Notes under the pieces: model-generated
What the model was told of the DNA's origin: nothing
What the model saw: only the letters and a program-made list of their open reading frames with translations
The model's database searches: none
In this document: piece by piece, positions 1-10,680 of the stretch
Numbering within the stretch: position 1 is the stretch's first letter
How the letters are laid out: each line of letters opens with the position of its first letter
NCBI GenBank assembly: GCA_009760855.2
Contig: WPIO01000047.1
Span: forward strand, 1,275,001 to 1,339,000
From: Cristatella mucedo
Lineage: Eukaryota > Bryozoa > Phylactolaemata > Cristatellidae
DNA length: 64,000 bases
Direction: 5' to 3'
Made by a program: the position numbers and the translations under genes

Positions 1-335
1 AACTCACTCCAGATTTTCGTCACGACATCTCCTGACTTGAACGCATTTAAAAAGAAACTTAAAACGCATCTATTTATCACAGCATTTAGTCGGTCCCCGC
101 CCCATTCGTCCTTTATGTGCTTATGCATGCTGACACTGTGCACGCTGCCACTAACCATACTTGCATGCTGACTCTGTGCATGTCATACCTAAACATGTTA
201 TTTTTGTTGTTTATTTAGCATGCTACCACTAACCATTCGATCGTGCTTCCTTTGCAGCATATGTGTAGTGCCTACAAAGAGAATAAGTTCTCTGAGGGCG
301 CTATGTCAACTGCATTATTATTATTATTATTAAAG
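1..335 (+). mobile_element. LINE-A 3' end, 5' cut by window edge
   Basis: This is the 3' end of an L2/CR1-type non-LTR retrotransposon, called LINE-A here. It opens in the last coding segment (aactcactccagattttcgt..., the WNSL region). It passes through the 3' UTR with its repeated 'gctgacactgtgca' motif. It ends in the family tail: cctttgcagcatatg, then ctctgagggcgct, then (ATT)n at about 316-333. The same tail recurs many times in this window, which is how the family was defined. No open frame remains. Confidence 0.8.
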
Positions 336-2580
336 TCATGCGTGCACTTTCGGTCGATTTGAAACCGCAAATTAAACCAGTAAATGCGCCGGCGTTTCTC
401 GAGAGATAAAGGAACTAACTTGGAGCCGGCTGGCTCTTTACGATCGGCGACGCGATAAAACGCTAGAGTCGTTTGTAGTTCGCCAAACCAGCGCGGCGGC
501 GGCGGTCGCACGAAGGCTACCGCTGCAGACCAGTGAAAAAGCGAATCGGCGGCAAGTGATCGCGAATGCCAGCCGCACGGTGGATCCGATCGGCCGCCGA
601 GCTACTTCTGCGGTCGGTCAGTGTTTCGAGCGCAGCGTCTCTACTCAGGAACTACAGCGTGCATCCCAGACGCGGCGAATGTAAGTGCAAATCGTATTAC
701 ACGCGGGCAATACTCGGGCCCGAGCAGGCTCTGCTACATACGAGGATCGCCTGGATACCTAGATCGAGTTATCCTAAGGCGCTAAGCAACGGAACAAGAT
801 TGTCGTCTTGCACTAGGCCAAGCCGACGCGCGACGGTTCGCTCTAGATGTAAGCAGAGACGACGAGCCGTCGTAGGCGCCTCGACGCACGGACGCACGGC
901 GACGATAGAGCCGAGCGCGTCGCCAACTGCGACTGCCGGCATCTCAATTGTAAGACCAGGCGCAGCCTCCTCTGGCGCCAGACAGAGGATGCGCTGCAGC
1001 TGCAGCAGGGTTCGTTCGCCTAGTGAAATCGCCGCTCGAGAATGGCACGAGCTTCTTCGACAGTTCTTCTTCCCTTGGACCATTGGCTGTTTGCTGCAGC
1101 GAAAGGTTCGCCTTCAGCGCACAGTTACCGCAGTTTTAAAAATGGCGTCGAGTCATAATGGTTGCAATGAGAGCGATGAAAGGTGTATGATGATGATGAT
1201 AATAATAATGGCAGTGTATTTGCACGGCACCCTCAGAGAACCACATATCTTTGGAGGCACTTTACACATGCTGCTAGGGAATGATGCCCACGCGGTTTGT
1301 GAAAAAATGCGAAGTGTTAGCAAGCACAGGACCTCAGCATGCAGAGGACGATTTGCAAGGACTCGGCAAACGCTCTGGGGTACGCCAGGCTCCTTTCTTG
1401 GGTTTCTTTCTTAACGCCTTCAATTCAAGTCAGGGTGTCTCAACGCCTCAAGCGAAACCGATCTCTTCGTACGGACTTTTCGTGTACTATGAAAATGAAC
1501 AGTGTCAGTTGATTGTTCATGGCATGCGCAATTTCAGATCTCACTGCTACACAGAGGGCGTTTCGCTCTATCGAAGCAAAGGTTTCGAGAAATAGGCAGG
1601 CTTTTAGCTTCTCGTTGAATGAGGTCAGATCGGGATATTACGCAATTGCCCATCAGCAATGAGTTCCAGGCTTTTGTAGCAATGTAACCGTAGGCACGAT
1701 CTCTCCCAGTGAGGCGAAGTCCGTCGGAAAAGACCGGGGTCAGAAGAACTGATCGTGGGTACGCGCGGGCAGGCCTGGTGCAAAACGAACTCGTCCTTTG
1801 GTTAGGCTGAAGCAAGCTACAGAGGGATCTTAAGATGAGCGATACAGTATCTTTAGGCCGACACGCTTTTTAAACGCGAGTCAATGCAGTTTGGCGCGCC
1901 CCCTCGACGATCTCGCGGTATCTGGCGTGCAATAATGAATTGCTAAACACTAGTCTAGCGAGTCGTCGGCGGAGGGTCAGAGGTGAAGGGCGCTTTTTCC
2001 GAGCGTGTTATGCGGTTCTCGCGCATCCGGGGAGGCGGGCATGAGATGATTAATGGCACCCAGATGATCAATGGTCCATCGACCTGCAACGAATCGTCAT
2101 TGTAAATATTGCTAGGTCAGACCGAGGTGCCCGTTGGCAATAACTATCGACAAGTCTATCAGGGGCCGTCTAGGTGGCAACGGTCCCGCGGCCAGATTAT
2201 TCGAACGGTCGGCTGCTGATATGCTAACTGACTCCGGTTTGTACGCACCTGAACTATATAAGTCTCTTCTCTGGCTTCGGTCGCCGCCAGCATTGACTAG
2301 TTTCGTTATTCAAGTCTTAACGAAAGACCGTCAAAAGCTGCCTCTTTCCCCACCCCGTAGTGAAACTGTCTTTCTTGTTCCAGCGTGCTTAGCGTGCTCA
2401 CCGGTTCAGTGCACGCCAATAGACGGGGATCCTACTAAGCGGTGGCGCCGATAATCATGTTTCGCCCTTGTGCATGTTTGCCTAAGCTCGGTATCTTGCC
2501 TGTTTTAGTGCCGAGATTTAGAGTCGGTTCTTCTCTTACGATGCTTTACATCAAATACCATCCTTCTTATGTTTGAGCCC
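336..2580. other. unidentified stretch, moderately GC-rich
   Basis: I recognise no gene or repeat here. The longest open frame (566-1414, plus, 282 codons) is arginine- and serine-rich, has no visible domain and lies in GC-rich DNA where long chance frames are expected. A short ATG/AAT-rich run lies at 1188-1210. The stretch could hold promoter or untranslated sequence, but nothing shows it. Confidence 0.4.
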
Positions 2581-3089
2581 TACCTTTCCAAAAACTGGGC
2601 TTTCTTAGAAAATGACTATACAGCCAAGCTGGCCAACCCATTCGTAACGTTCTGGTGATAATTCTGTAATTCCCTTAGAATTGTAAGTCGTCCTATCGCT
2701 GCAACTAATTAGACGCCTACAGCTAGTGTAAAACTCGGTAGTCTTGTGAATGGCGACTGATTTAGCTAACGCGATGCCTGTCACTGATGTAGACGTTTCC
2801 TAACAGGTTTCGCTGGGGCGCCTTATCGCCCTTGACATTTTCTAGATTACTCGTAGGATGCCTGTTTCTGATGCTATCGCTACTTAAGGGAAAGCGGGGA
2901 CTCGAACCATTGTGAGTACTGGCCTTCGCCAAGTGTAATATTTGGCTAGTGAGTATTTTACCGCTAGCGGGATATTTATCACCTGCCATCTTGACAACTG
3001 AATTGCTGCCAGCTGGCATTCCTTGGCTTGGTCTGGACATTCTTTAGTAGGGTGGCTTAGAACTCCTAAACGGAGCTGCCACTCGTGGG

Positions 3090-3843
3090 AACCCTAGGCG
3101 TGTGGCTGAACTAGAAGATTTAGCTCTTCCAAAAGGTGGTGAGTTTGTGCGACTGCCACCTCGTGCTCGGAATTTAGGTGTCGTCTTTGACAGCTGCATA
3201 AATTTTGAAAGCTTTGTTTAGAGGACTCCGTAGCTAGCCATCGCGTGTAGTCCCTATTTAAGAATGTGGGCCGTCTACTAGTGAGGCTTAAAAAAATTAC
3301 CGAGCTCTCTAGTTCTGTCTCGGCTAGGTTATTGCAATTCCATGTTCGTCTTTCTATCGAAAATAGCAAATAGATCAATGCAGCTGCTGATTAATATAAT
3401 AATAATAATAATAATGCACTTGATAAATCGCCCTAAGATAACTCAATCTCTTTCTAGGCGCTTTACATTTGCTGCAAAAATATAGCTGCAAGACTAGGTT
3501 ACAAACCCTAAGGTTTCAACACGTGTTTCGTTTGCTGAAAGTTTGCTTGAGTGGCTGCAGGTCGTTCAACGGATGCAGAGTAATGTTCTTAGGCTGAGCC
3601 TCAAGACCTACCACGGCTTGGCTTCTTCATAACTAGCTGAGCTGGTGCACCAGTTTCAGCCTCTATGTACCCTCAGTTCTTCTATGGACAATAAAGAAAT
3701 ACTGTACTTAGCTTTTCCATCCTACGCTTGAATACTGCCAACGACGGACGGAGCCCTTAGCTCTGCAGGTCCTAGACTGTGGAACTCACTTCCAAAATTC
3801 TTACACAGCGGTACCTACTCTCCTACTGCCGACTGTGGCACAT
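3090..3843 (+). mobile_element. LINE-B fragment, split by a LINE-A tail
   Basis: LINE-B is a second L2/CR1-type LINE. This copy covers the post-catalytic part of the reverse transcriptase (the 'lgvvfdsclnfksf' block at about 3160-3220) and the C-terminal block (ggcttggcttcttc..., tctgcaggtcctagactgtg). At 3399-3480 it is interrupted by an inverted LINE-A tail. It stops abruptly near 3843 and is fused directly to a second LINE-B segment. Stops and frameshifts throughout show it is dead. Confidence 0.75.
3399..3480 (-). mobile_element. LINE-A tail-only insertion
   Basis: Read on the minus strand this is only the last 80 or so bases of LINE-A (gcagcaaatgtaaagcgcct ... then (ATT)n). It lies inside LINE-B sequence that continues on both sides. 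It is either an extremely 5'-truncated LINE-A insertion or the 3' piece of a SINE1 copy that shares the tail. Confidence 0.75.
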
Positions 3844-4600
3844 CGATACTCAGTTATATTTGTCATTCAAACCGTCGGAATCTGCTGTAGCAACTGAGAA
3901 ACTGAATGCTTGCCTTGCCGATATTCGATCCTGGATGTCGGAAAACTTCCTGAAATTAAATGATGATAAAACCGAACTGCTGCTCATAGGACACCCTAAG
4001 CGTGTGGCTGGATTAAAAGGCTTTGCCGTTCTAATAGGTGATGCTACTGTGCGGCCATTACCACGTGCTCGAAATTTAGGTGTCGTTTTTGACAGCTGCC
4101 TCAATTTTAAAAGCTTCATTCAGAAGACTGCTTCTACAGCTAGCCATCACGTCCGATCCCTATACAAGATCAGGAGCTGTCTCCCAAAGCTGCCTGTAAA
4201 AAATTCAACTAGCTCCTTAGTTCTGTCTTGGCTTGATTATTGTAATTCCCTTTTGGCTGGGCTACCAAAGAAAGCAATTAGGCCCTGCAGCTGACTACGA
4301 ATATGGCTACAAGGCTAGTCTTCAAGTCCCAAAGGTTTGAGCACGTGTCTCCTTTGCTAACAGAGCTTGGATAGAAGCTGGTTGAGCAAAGGACACGGAG
4401 CAAAGTTCTTACACTGACCCACAAGGCCCTCCACGGCTTGGCTCCTTTCTACCTAGCTGAACTGCTGCATCTGTTTCAGCCTGTTCATGTCCTCAGATCC
4501 TGTGTGGACAATAAATTAGCTGTTTCATTCCTCTGCTTAAAGGCCATTGGCGATAGATGCTTTAGCTCTGCAGGTCCTAGACTGTGGAACTCGCGATGAC
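3844..4600 (+). pseudogene. LINE-B reverse transcriptase fragment
   Basis: This second LINE-B segment begins just after the catalytic YADD position (actcagttatatttgtc). It encodes the 'SFKPSESA...' and 'FLKLNDDKTELLLIGHPKR' blocks of an L2/CR1-type reverse transcriptase, followed by 'LGVVFDSCLNFKSF' and 'WLDYCNSLLAGLPKKAIR'. The catalytic residues are missing because the segment starts 3' of them. The C-terminal block reaches the WNS motif near 4595 and then gives way to unrelated sequence and LINE-A. The frame is open from 3779 to 4294 and is then broken. Confidence 0.85.
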
Positions 4601-4683
4601 CATGCGATGCGATGTCACACGGTGGACCGGGAGTCAAACAAGGAGCCGGATGTACTAGCAGCTGGCGACTGTGCCTCACCCTC

Positions 4684-5288
4684 GTGCTAAGTTCACAGGA
4701 GTGCATCGTACCACCTGCTTTTCGGAATCCAACAGTCTTCCAACACCTCGTACAAACCTCAAATCCTTTAGAGACCGTGCATTTAGTTTGTATGCTCCCA
4801 AAACCAGGAACTCCCTCCGACTTGCGTCAGAACATCGCCTGACTTGACCACATTTAAAAAGAACTTAAACACACACCTATTTAGGACAGCATGTAGTGGG
4901 TCCCTGTGATTCGTCCTTCATGTGCTTATGCTTGCTGACACTGTGCATGCAGCCACTAATCACATTTGCATGCTGACCCTATTCATGTCACCCCTAACCA
5001 TGATATATATGTTGTTAGTTTATCAAGCTGGTTTGGTCCGGTGGTTAAGGTGCTTGCCCCGACCAAGGCCTGGCTGAGGTCGTGGGCTCGAACCCTGAGG
5101 CATATGTGAAGCGCCTGTGAGATTAAGTTCTCTTGGAGAGCTATGCAAATGAATTACTATTATAAGCATGACATTACTCACCATCCAATTGCATTTCTCT
5201 TTGCAGCAAATGTAAAGCGCCTAGAAAGAGATTAAGTTCTCGGAGGGCGCTTTATCGAGTGCATTATTATTATTATTATTATTATTAT
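4684..5288 (+). mobile_element. LINE-A 3' end with SINE1 insertion
   Basis: The C-terminal coding remnant (atcgtaccacctgcttttc ... tatgctcccaaaaccaggaactc) leads into the LINE-A 3' UTR. The UTR is interrupted at about 5029-5165 by a SINE1 copy. It then resumes with ttgcagcaaatgtaaagcgc and ends in (ATT)n at about 5261-5287. This copy shows the order of events: LINE-A inserted first, then the SINE. Confidence 0.8.
5029..5165 (+). mobile_element. SINE1, tRNA-derived, LINE-A-type tail
   Basis: The head has tRNA-like internal promoter boxes: an A-box-like tggtccggtggttaagg and a B-box-like ggctcgaaccc. The body ends in catatgtgaagcgcctgtga then attaagttctctt. That ending is the LINE-A 3' tail with a few changes. 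Further copies lie at about 9110-9232 (minus), 41397-41545 and 51092-51240. It is not a functional tRNA: no acceptor stem or anticodon arm can be folded with confidence. Confidence 0.8.
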
Positions 5289-5580
5289 AGGAGTTGGCCA
5301 GATCACTGTCATACTTGCTAAGCTTAACCTTTATACCCTGGAGGGTGCCGTGGCAAGAACGCTGCTGCCTGGAGAGTTTGACCTGGTCACCGATTGAATA
5401 GACGCCTCGCCCTTACAATTTGCTTCCTTCGGATGGCTAAGGGGTGGCATCGGCCATCCTGTCCATTGACCGATCCATCCCACCAGTCTGTGCCCTGGAC
5501 TGTTTGACTACAGCTCGTCAAGTATGCCGAGCTATCCCCCTCATGCTACATCAACTGCGGCTCCACTGAGTGCCATAAAC
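5289..5580. other. unidentified single-copy stretch
   Basis: About 290 bases lie between a LINE-A tail and a SINE2 copy. One short plus-strand reading runs through 'GAVARTLLPGEFDLVTD', which vaguely recalls retroelement polyprotein sequence, but it is too short to assign. Confidence 0.3.
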
Positions 5581-5582
5581 TC

Positions 5583-5765
5583 GGTGAGCCGTGATGGCAC
5601 ACCATGTTAGGCTGTTGCTTTTCACGACCTCAGTCCCGAGGTCGTGGGTTCGAATCCAGCGATGGATGATTCGTTATCGCCACTGCAAGCAGTGGTGATA
5701 GCCATAAGAGCTCTTCGGTCGCTATAAAAATAACGCTGTTAAATCAGCTGGTATTTGATTGTTGT
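5583..5765 (+). mobile_element. SINE2, tRNA-derived
   Basis: SINE2 begins ggtgagccgtgatggcacac, has a strong B box (gtgggttcgaatcc), a short hairpin just before it (cgacctcagtcccgaggtcg), and a conserved body (atcgccactgcaagcagtgg, gctataaaaat). It ends cgctgttaaatcagctggta. Copies near 7.9, 29.7, 34.9, 42.5, 43.1 and 63.8 kb let the limits be drawn. Unlike SINE1, its tail does not match either LINE family seen here. Confidence 0.85.
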
Positions 5766-5814
5766 ATCTGGTGCACGGCCCACTTCAGCTGCTGGCGATG
5801 CCGTGCTCTGGGCT

Positions 5815-6290
5815 GTTCTTACCGCTGACCCACAAGGCCCGCCACGGCTTAGCTCCTTCGTACCTAGCTGAACTGCTGCGTCAGTTTCAGCCTGTTCGCG
5901 TCCTCAGGTCCTGTGTGGACAATAAATTAGCCGTTCCATTCCTCTGCTTAAAGACCGTTGGCGACAGAAGCTTTAGCTCTGCAGGTCCTAGGCTGTGGAA
6001 CTCGCTTCCACAATTCTTACGAAAACTCCGACAACTACTCTCCTACTGCCGACTACGGCTCATCCTTTTCAGCGGTCCTGAGCTGCTACTTCTATGCTAC
6101 TCACTACCCCAACCGCTCTCCTGACTCTGCTATGCTTCCCACTTTCTCTTTGTCGCGTGAGACGAAGTCTGTTGGCTACCGAATGCTTGCCGAAAGCCGC
6201 TTAGGCTGTGAATGTGCTATAGAAAACTCTCCTGCGTAACACCCACATGGTCTTTATGACTTTGTGGAGTTACAGACGGAGATATATACA
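5815..6290 (+). mobile_element. LINE-B 3' end (C-terminal RT block, UTR, tail)
   Basis: An open stretch encodes the C-terminal L2/CR1 block: 'LTHKARHGLAPSYLAELL', then 'LKTVGDRSFSSAGPRLWNSL'. This matches the 'LKTxGDRAFSxAAPxLWNSL' signature of the clade. The 3' UTR follows and ends in gttacagacggagatatata. The element is 5'-truncated. Confidence 0.85.
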
Positions 6291-7865
6291 TCGGCGAGCT
6301 GGCTCCCAGGGGCTAAGCCAAAACCGTGGCACTTCCGGCCATTACGGCCGAGACGGCAATGGTCTCCAAAGGTGCAGAGCGGCAGTGTTAAGTGGCAGGA
6401 AAACAGGCTCTGCTGAGGGCCAGTCTGCCGCGTCCTTTCGACCCTCTGCCTCTGCTAGCAGCGCCGGCTAGCGGCGGAGGCTCTGCCTGACTCCCCGTCG
6501 TGACTGCCTCTGCGTTCCCTGCATCAATGTAGTGGAGACGCCCGAGTCTCCATCGACGGCCTCGAGGCTGACGGACACCTCTGTCGCAGTGAGCGCGGGC
6601 CGTGGCGGCTGTTGCCCTGCCCATTGCCTCGGCCGTACTTTAGAGAGATACCGCGCCCTCCGCCTCCTTCTCTTCCCTTCCTCTCCAGCGACTGTTCGAG
6701 CGGCACATACGGCCTCTACTCGACGTCTGCCCCTCCTTTGTGCCGGCCCGTTCTCTCCACCTGTACGCGAGCTGGTTGCTGCCCCTGCTGACTGGTTCTC
6801 TCCCCCCGAATCCTTTCTTGGCTCGGAACGTGGGCAGTGACCGCAGTGACGTTTCCCTCTGACTCAGCAAGGTCTCACTCGGGCTCTGAGGATTGGTCTT
6901 CTAACTGTGGTTTTTGTTTATGTAGACCGCAGTCGGTGACAGCGCCTAAATGTTGTTATCTGCCAGTACTAGGCTAGGTGGCCCTCCCGGCCACCGGTTA
7001 GGCAATCGGAGCGCAGCTAGGCGTTGTCAACGGCGCCAACGAATGAGAGCGCAGCGTTCCGGTACCGCAGAGGACAGAAGCGGGCGACGTTTAGGCGGGC
7101 AGTAGTGCTTCCGCTGGCTGTGAGTGTGGAGGAAATAAACGGGTGGTGTTCCTCGTTGGCTAGCGTGCTGTGCCGCTCGCGACGACAATTTAGACTACAC
7201 TAACGCTGCCCCCGTTGAGGGGCAGGGGCTCGCGGCCCCTGCCGCCAACCGGTCGTAGCATGCCGCCGACCGCGTTGTTGCAGTCCCCTGAGCTAGGCAG
7301 TCTGGTCCAGCTTTAATCTACCCCCTCACCCAAGTAGTCAAAGCGACTCGTCTGGGAGGTCGGCGGCTGCTGCCGCCAGGAAGAAGCTGGCCGCTGCCCA
7401 GGCAAGGGCAGATAAACCTGGTAAAAGATAAGTCATGTTTATATAATTCATTTTCATTTATCTTACTTCTTTCTTCCTCCCTTCCTCCAAGGGGGGGGGT
7501 GTGTGTAGGGAAAACCCCAGCACCTCCGAATCTATTGTGGCCAATGAGGCCTGGCCCTTTGGGCAAGCCATCTGCCTCCTGTGCCCCCAGAGGCTCCACC
7601 CACTCTCCTATTAGCTTTCTTGCCGCCGAAACTGGTCACTCGGTCAAACGGTTCAGCGCCAGCTCCTCGGTTCGTCTGCCTCTCGGTCCTCGGCGCAGAC
7701 CTCTCGGTGCACAACAGGCTTCATCGGGGGCGGGGCGGGGCGGGGCGGGGGGGGGGGGAGGCAGCAACTCTCCTTCTCGGGTCCAGCTTCCTCCCTGACG
7801 TGCCCCAATCGCTCGAGGCCACACTCTCAACCGGAAGTCCTCGGCGTCACCCAGCGCCGGTCTAG
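6291..7865. other. GC-rich unidentified region
   Basis: This is a CpG-rich block with open frames on both strands but no recognisable domain. It could be a promoter-associated island or an unrecognised repeat. It contains a G-rich tract at 7726-7760 and a 9-base G run at 7491-7499. Apart from that I see nothing assignable. Confidence 0.4.
7726..7760 (+). repeat. GGGGC-type G-rich tract
   Basis: Repeated ggggc units run into an uninterrupted G run, giving at least five G-tracts of four or more separated by single C residues. This is a candidate G-quadruplex-forming sequence. Confidence 0.7.
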
Positions 7866-8025
7866 CTGATGTAACCGCCTCTTTTTGCTTAGCGTTGGAA
7901 GAGCCTTAAAGGCAATCACCACTGCTTGCAGCGGTAATACAGGATTGCCCGATTCGAACCCACGACCTTGTGGTCGCGAAAAGCAAATGACGTACCTAGT
8001 GTGCCATCGCGGCTCACCAATCAAC
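7866..8025 (-). mobile_element. SINE2 copy
   Basis: On the minus strand this reads ttggtgagccgcgatggc ... gtgggttcgaatcgggc ... gcggtggtgattgcctttaa. It carries the SINE2 B box and body. It ends directly against a minus-strand LINE-B tail at 8064-8240. Confidence 0.75.
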
Positions 8026-8063
8026 CAACTTCTGACTATCCACGCGGCTATATGTGATGCATT

Positions 8064-8240
8064 TCCGTCTGTAGCTCCGCAAAGCCATACAGACTATACC
8101 GGGTGCTACGCAGGAGAGTTTTGTGTAGCGCACTCACAGCCTAAGCGGCTTTCAGTGCGCATTCGGGAGCCGACAGACTTAATCTCACGCAACAAAGAGA
8201 AAGTGGGAAGCATAATAGGAGAGTCAGGAGAGCAGTAGGC
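8064..8240 (-). mobile_element. LINE-B 3' UTR/tail fragment
   Basis: The reverse complement contains the LINE-B UTR (cttcccactttctctttgtt, gaaagccgcttaggctgtga, aactctcctgcgtagcaccc) and tail (gagctacagacggaaatgca). Only the last 180 or so bases of the element are present. Confidence 0.8.
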
Positions 8241-9109
8241 TAAGCCGGCACCCTAACGATCCCCGGCGTCACCGGAGGCTCACTTTGGATAATGCGAATA
8301 CAGTCAGCGCCCCTACTTACGAAATAAATGGGACCGGAAAAAACCCGTCGCAAGTCGCATTTTCGCAAGTCGAGAAGGTATTGAAACGGTAGCCAAAGCC
8401 AGCTAAACCAGCCGGATCATTGCGGATAACTATTATTCGCGACTATGCGATAGTTTATTGCTGAGGCCATACAAAAAGCCGGTGCCCTTAGATAGGCGGT
8501 CAGTCAACATTCGAGACTCGCGGCACTGGGGCTGATTTGAGCTCTAGATCGCACAGTCGTTGCTGTACGCCATGGCCACTGTTGAACGCCTGCAACCGTC
8601 CGATGCTGCCAAACAGGCTGTCCGTACTATGGATGCGGACTTGACAAGTCGAGCCATGAGCGCTCTTCATCGCTGCCGCGTTCCTGCTACGGCCGCACGC
8701 GTGCCGGCACGCATTGGTGCGGCCGGCACCTGCACGTAGCTGGCCGTGCTGCCAGAATCAGGCAGCGCCGGTAGTCGTCGCGCGTCGGCTGAGACTAGCA
8801 CCGTCTCGAGCGCTGTGTTTGCGGCCTAGTTCTGATTGAACGTGGAAGCCACGCAGCTCCACGTTTGTAGCAGAATGTAATGCATAGCATTTTCGGCAAT
8901 GCATTGCTATCTGCCGTCGTTTACTCCCTGCGGTTTTCGGCGTTGTTAAATCTGCTTACCGCGCGAGGATTTTGAAAGCTTTCTTAGATAAGTTTTAATT
9001 TTCAATTGTTTTTGCGTGAGCGTGGCCGAGTTTGTATCTCAGAATTTTTGCAATTCTAACCGTCGTATGTCGGGTGCAAACTGTGCATAAATAAATAAAT
9101 ACAATTCGC
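8241..9109. other. unidentified; possible Tigger-like terminus
   Basis: No gene is recognised. At 8298 a TA dinucleotide is followed by cagtcagcgcccctacttac and then by repeated 'cgcaagtcg' motifs. This resembles pogo/Tigger terminal repeats, but I could not find a matching inverted end, so it is not called as an element. Confidence 0.3.
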
Positions 9110-9232
9110 TGATGTTAGCGTCCTAAGAGAACTTAATCACTGTCCAGACGCTTCACATATGCCGCAGGACTAGAGCCCACGACCGCGGTAATGTAATGCG
9201 TTTAACTTGACCTGAGCTATACAGGTGTACCC
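9110..9232 (-). mobile_element. SINE1 copy
   Basis: On the minus strand an A-box-like tagctcaggtcaagtt and a B-box-like gtgggctctagtcctg are followed by cggcatatgtgaagcgtctg and attaagttctctta. It is diverged but retains the LINE-A-like tail. Confidence 0.65.
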
Positions 9233-9526
9233 AGGTGAGGTGCGGTGACCTAGGAGGGCCGTGTGGGTCAGTCACCGGCTGGGCCACGCCTGACCTTTGG
9301 GCTTGCCCGGATGTGCAATAACGCTTTTTAATCTTGGCTTTTGGCGCCCCGACGTTCGTGGACCAAGACGAGGGATCTGGCATTCCCGCATCGCTCAGCA
9401 TAGCGTGCGGACGGGTGGCTGGGGCGATCGCCGACGATGCGGCCACCCCCAGAAGGCCACGCCTACCCGCTGACCGAGCGTGGCTGCAGGAAAGCACGCT
9501 CGTTGTTATAGCTCGTACATTTAAGG

Positions 9527-9719
9527 CAGCGGCTCTCAAGCTGTGGGTCGCGACCCCTTTGGGGGGGGGTGCGTCGAAAGATTTTTTCACAGGGGTCACC
9601 TGAGACCATCGGAAAATACGCATTTCCACATTTTGCACACACTTGTTTTATGGTAGGGTTCGCCACAACATAAGGAACTGTATCAAAGGTCGTGGCATTA
9701 GGAAGGTTGGGAACTGCAG
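9527..9719 (+). mobile_element. SPIN/Charlie-like hAT miniature element
   Basis: The left end reads cagcggctctcaagctgtgg and continues into gggtcgcgacccctttgggg, then tttcacaggggtcacctgag and accatcggaaaa. The right end is attaggaaggttgggaactg. This is the terminal signature of the SPIN/OposCharlie group of non-autonomous hAT transposons, known from tetrapods and several invertebrates. The flanks atttaagg and atttagga match at 6 of 8 bases, consistent with an 8-bp hAT target duplication. There is no coding capacity. Confidence 0.75.
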
Positions 9720-9752
9720 ATTTAGGATTTCTATGTAGCGTGCTGTTTGAAG

Positions 9753-9932
<180 letters not shown>

Positions 9933-10249
9933 AGCTGGAGCCCCCGTCAAGCTAAGCCCATTTGCTGCGGCGATAGCAGCCCACAGCCGCAGGGGAACTT
10001 GCAAAGCTGACCCGACAGTAACTCACAAGGCAGCTAGTCAATCAGACAGTAACCTTGCAATGCGCCGGCAACGGGGCGATGAGACGGAAGTTCAGGGCAC
10101 GCTGGGGTTCCCCCTTTTGTGGATCAGGATTATTCCTGTATATATTTAGTCCCGTTTTTCTCGCAGGCGCACTTCCCCGAAGTGGAGACAGCCGTTCAGT
10201 ATGCATGCGACGAGCTTGCGTGTCATTTGCTTAAAGAAAATGATGGTTC

Positions 10250-10680
10250 CCGCTTGTTCAACGGGTACAGAGTAAAGTTCTTACATTGAGAAATGAATGA
10301 CTTGGCTTCTCCACGTCTAGCCGAACGGTTACATCAGTTTCGGCCTCCTCGAGTCCTCAGGTCCTCTATGGATAATACATTAGCTGTTAGTCTATGCTTA
10401 AAGATCATTGGCGAAAGAATTTTTCGCTCTGCAGTTCCCTAGAGTGAGGAACTCACTGCTACAACTCTTACGCAATGATGTCCACCCTCCTGCTGGCGAA
10501 TGCGGTACATTCTTTCCAGACGTCCTGAGCTGCTGCGTCCATGCCATTCACTTCCTCGGCTGCCCTCCCGACTCAGCGACGCTTTCACTTTGTCTTTGAT
10601 GGGCGAGATGAAGTCTGTTGGCTACGGCATACGTACCGAAGACGCTTAGGCATTGAGGAGCATACAAGGATGAGCTGGCA
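10250..10680 (+). mobile_element. LINE-B 3' end
   Basis: The C-terminal RT block is present in degraded form (cttggcttctccacgtctag, gaggaactcactgctacaac). The UTR follows (gatgaagtctgttggctacg), but the terminal tail is lost near 10680. Multiple frameshifts are present. Confidence 0.75.

Noticed and set aside
566-1414. A 282-codon open frame, the longest in the window
   Set aside because: Its Arg/Ser-rich, low-information composition and lack of any motif suggest a chance frame. Without transcripts it cannot be called a gene.
5583-5765. Possible tRNA gene, because of a good B box
   Set aside because: The same sequence recurs seven or more times with a long non-tRNA body and tail, and no cloverleaf folds. 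It is a SINE.
8298-9100. A second Tigger-like element starting TA-cagtcagcgcccc
   Set aside because: Only one terminus is visible. No matching inverted end or transposase fragment was found.
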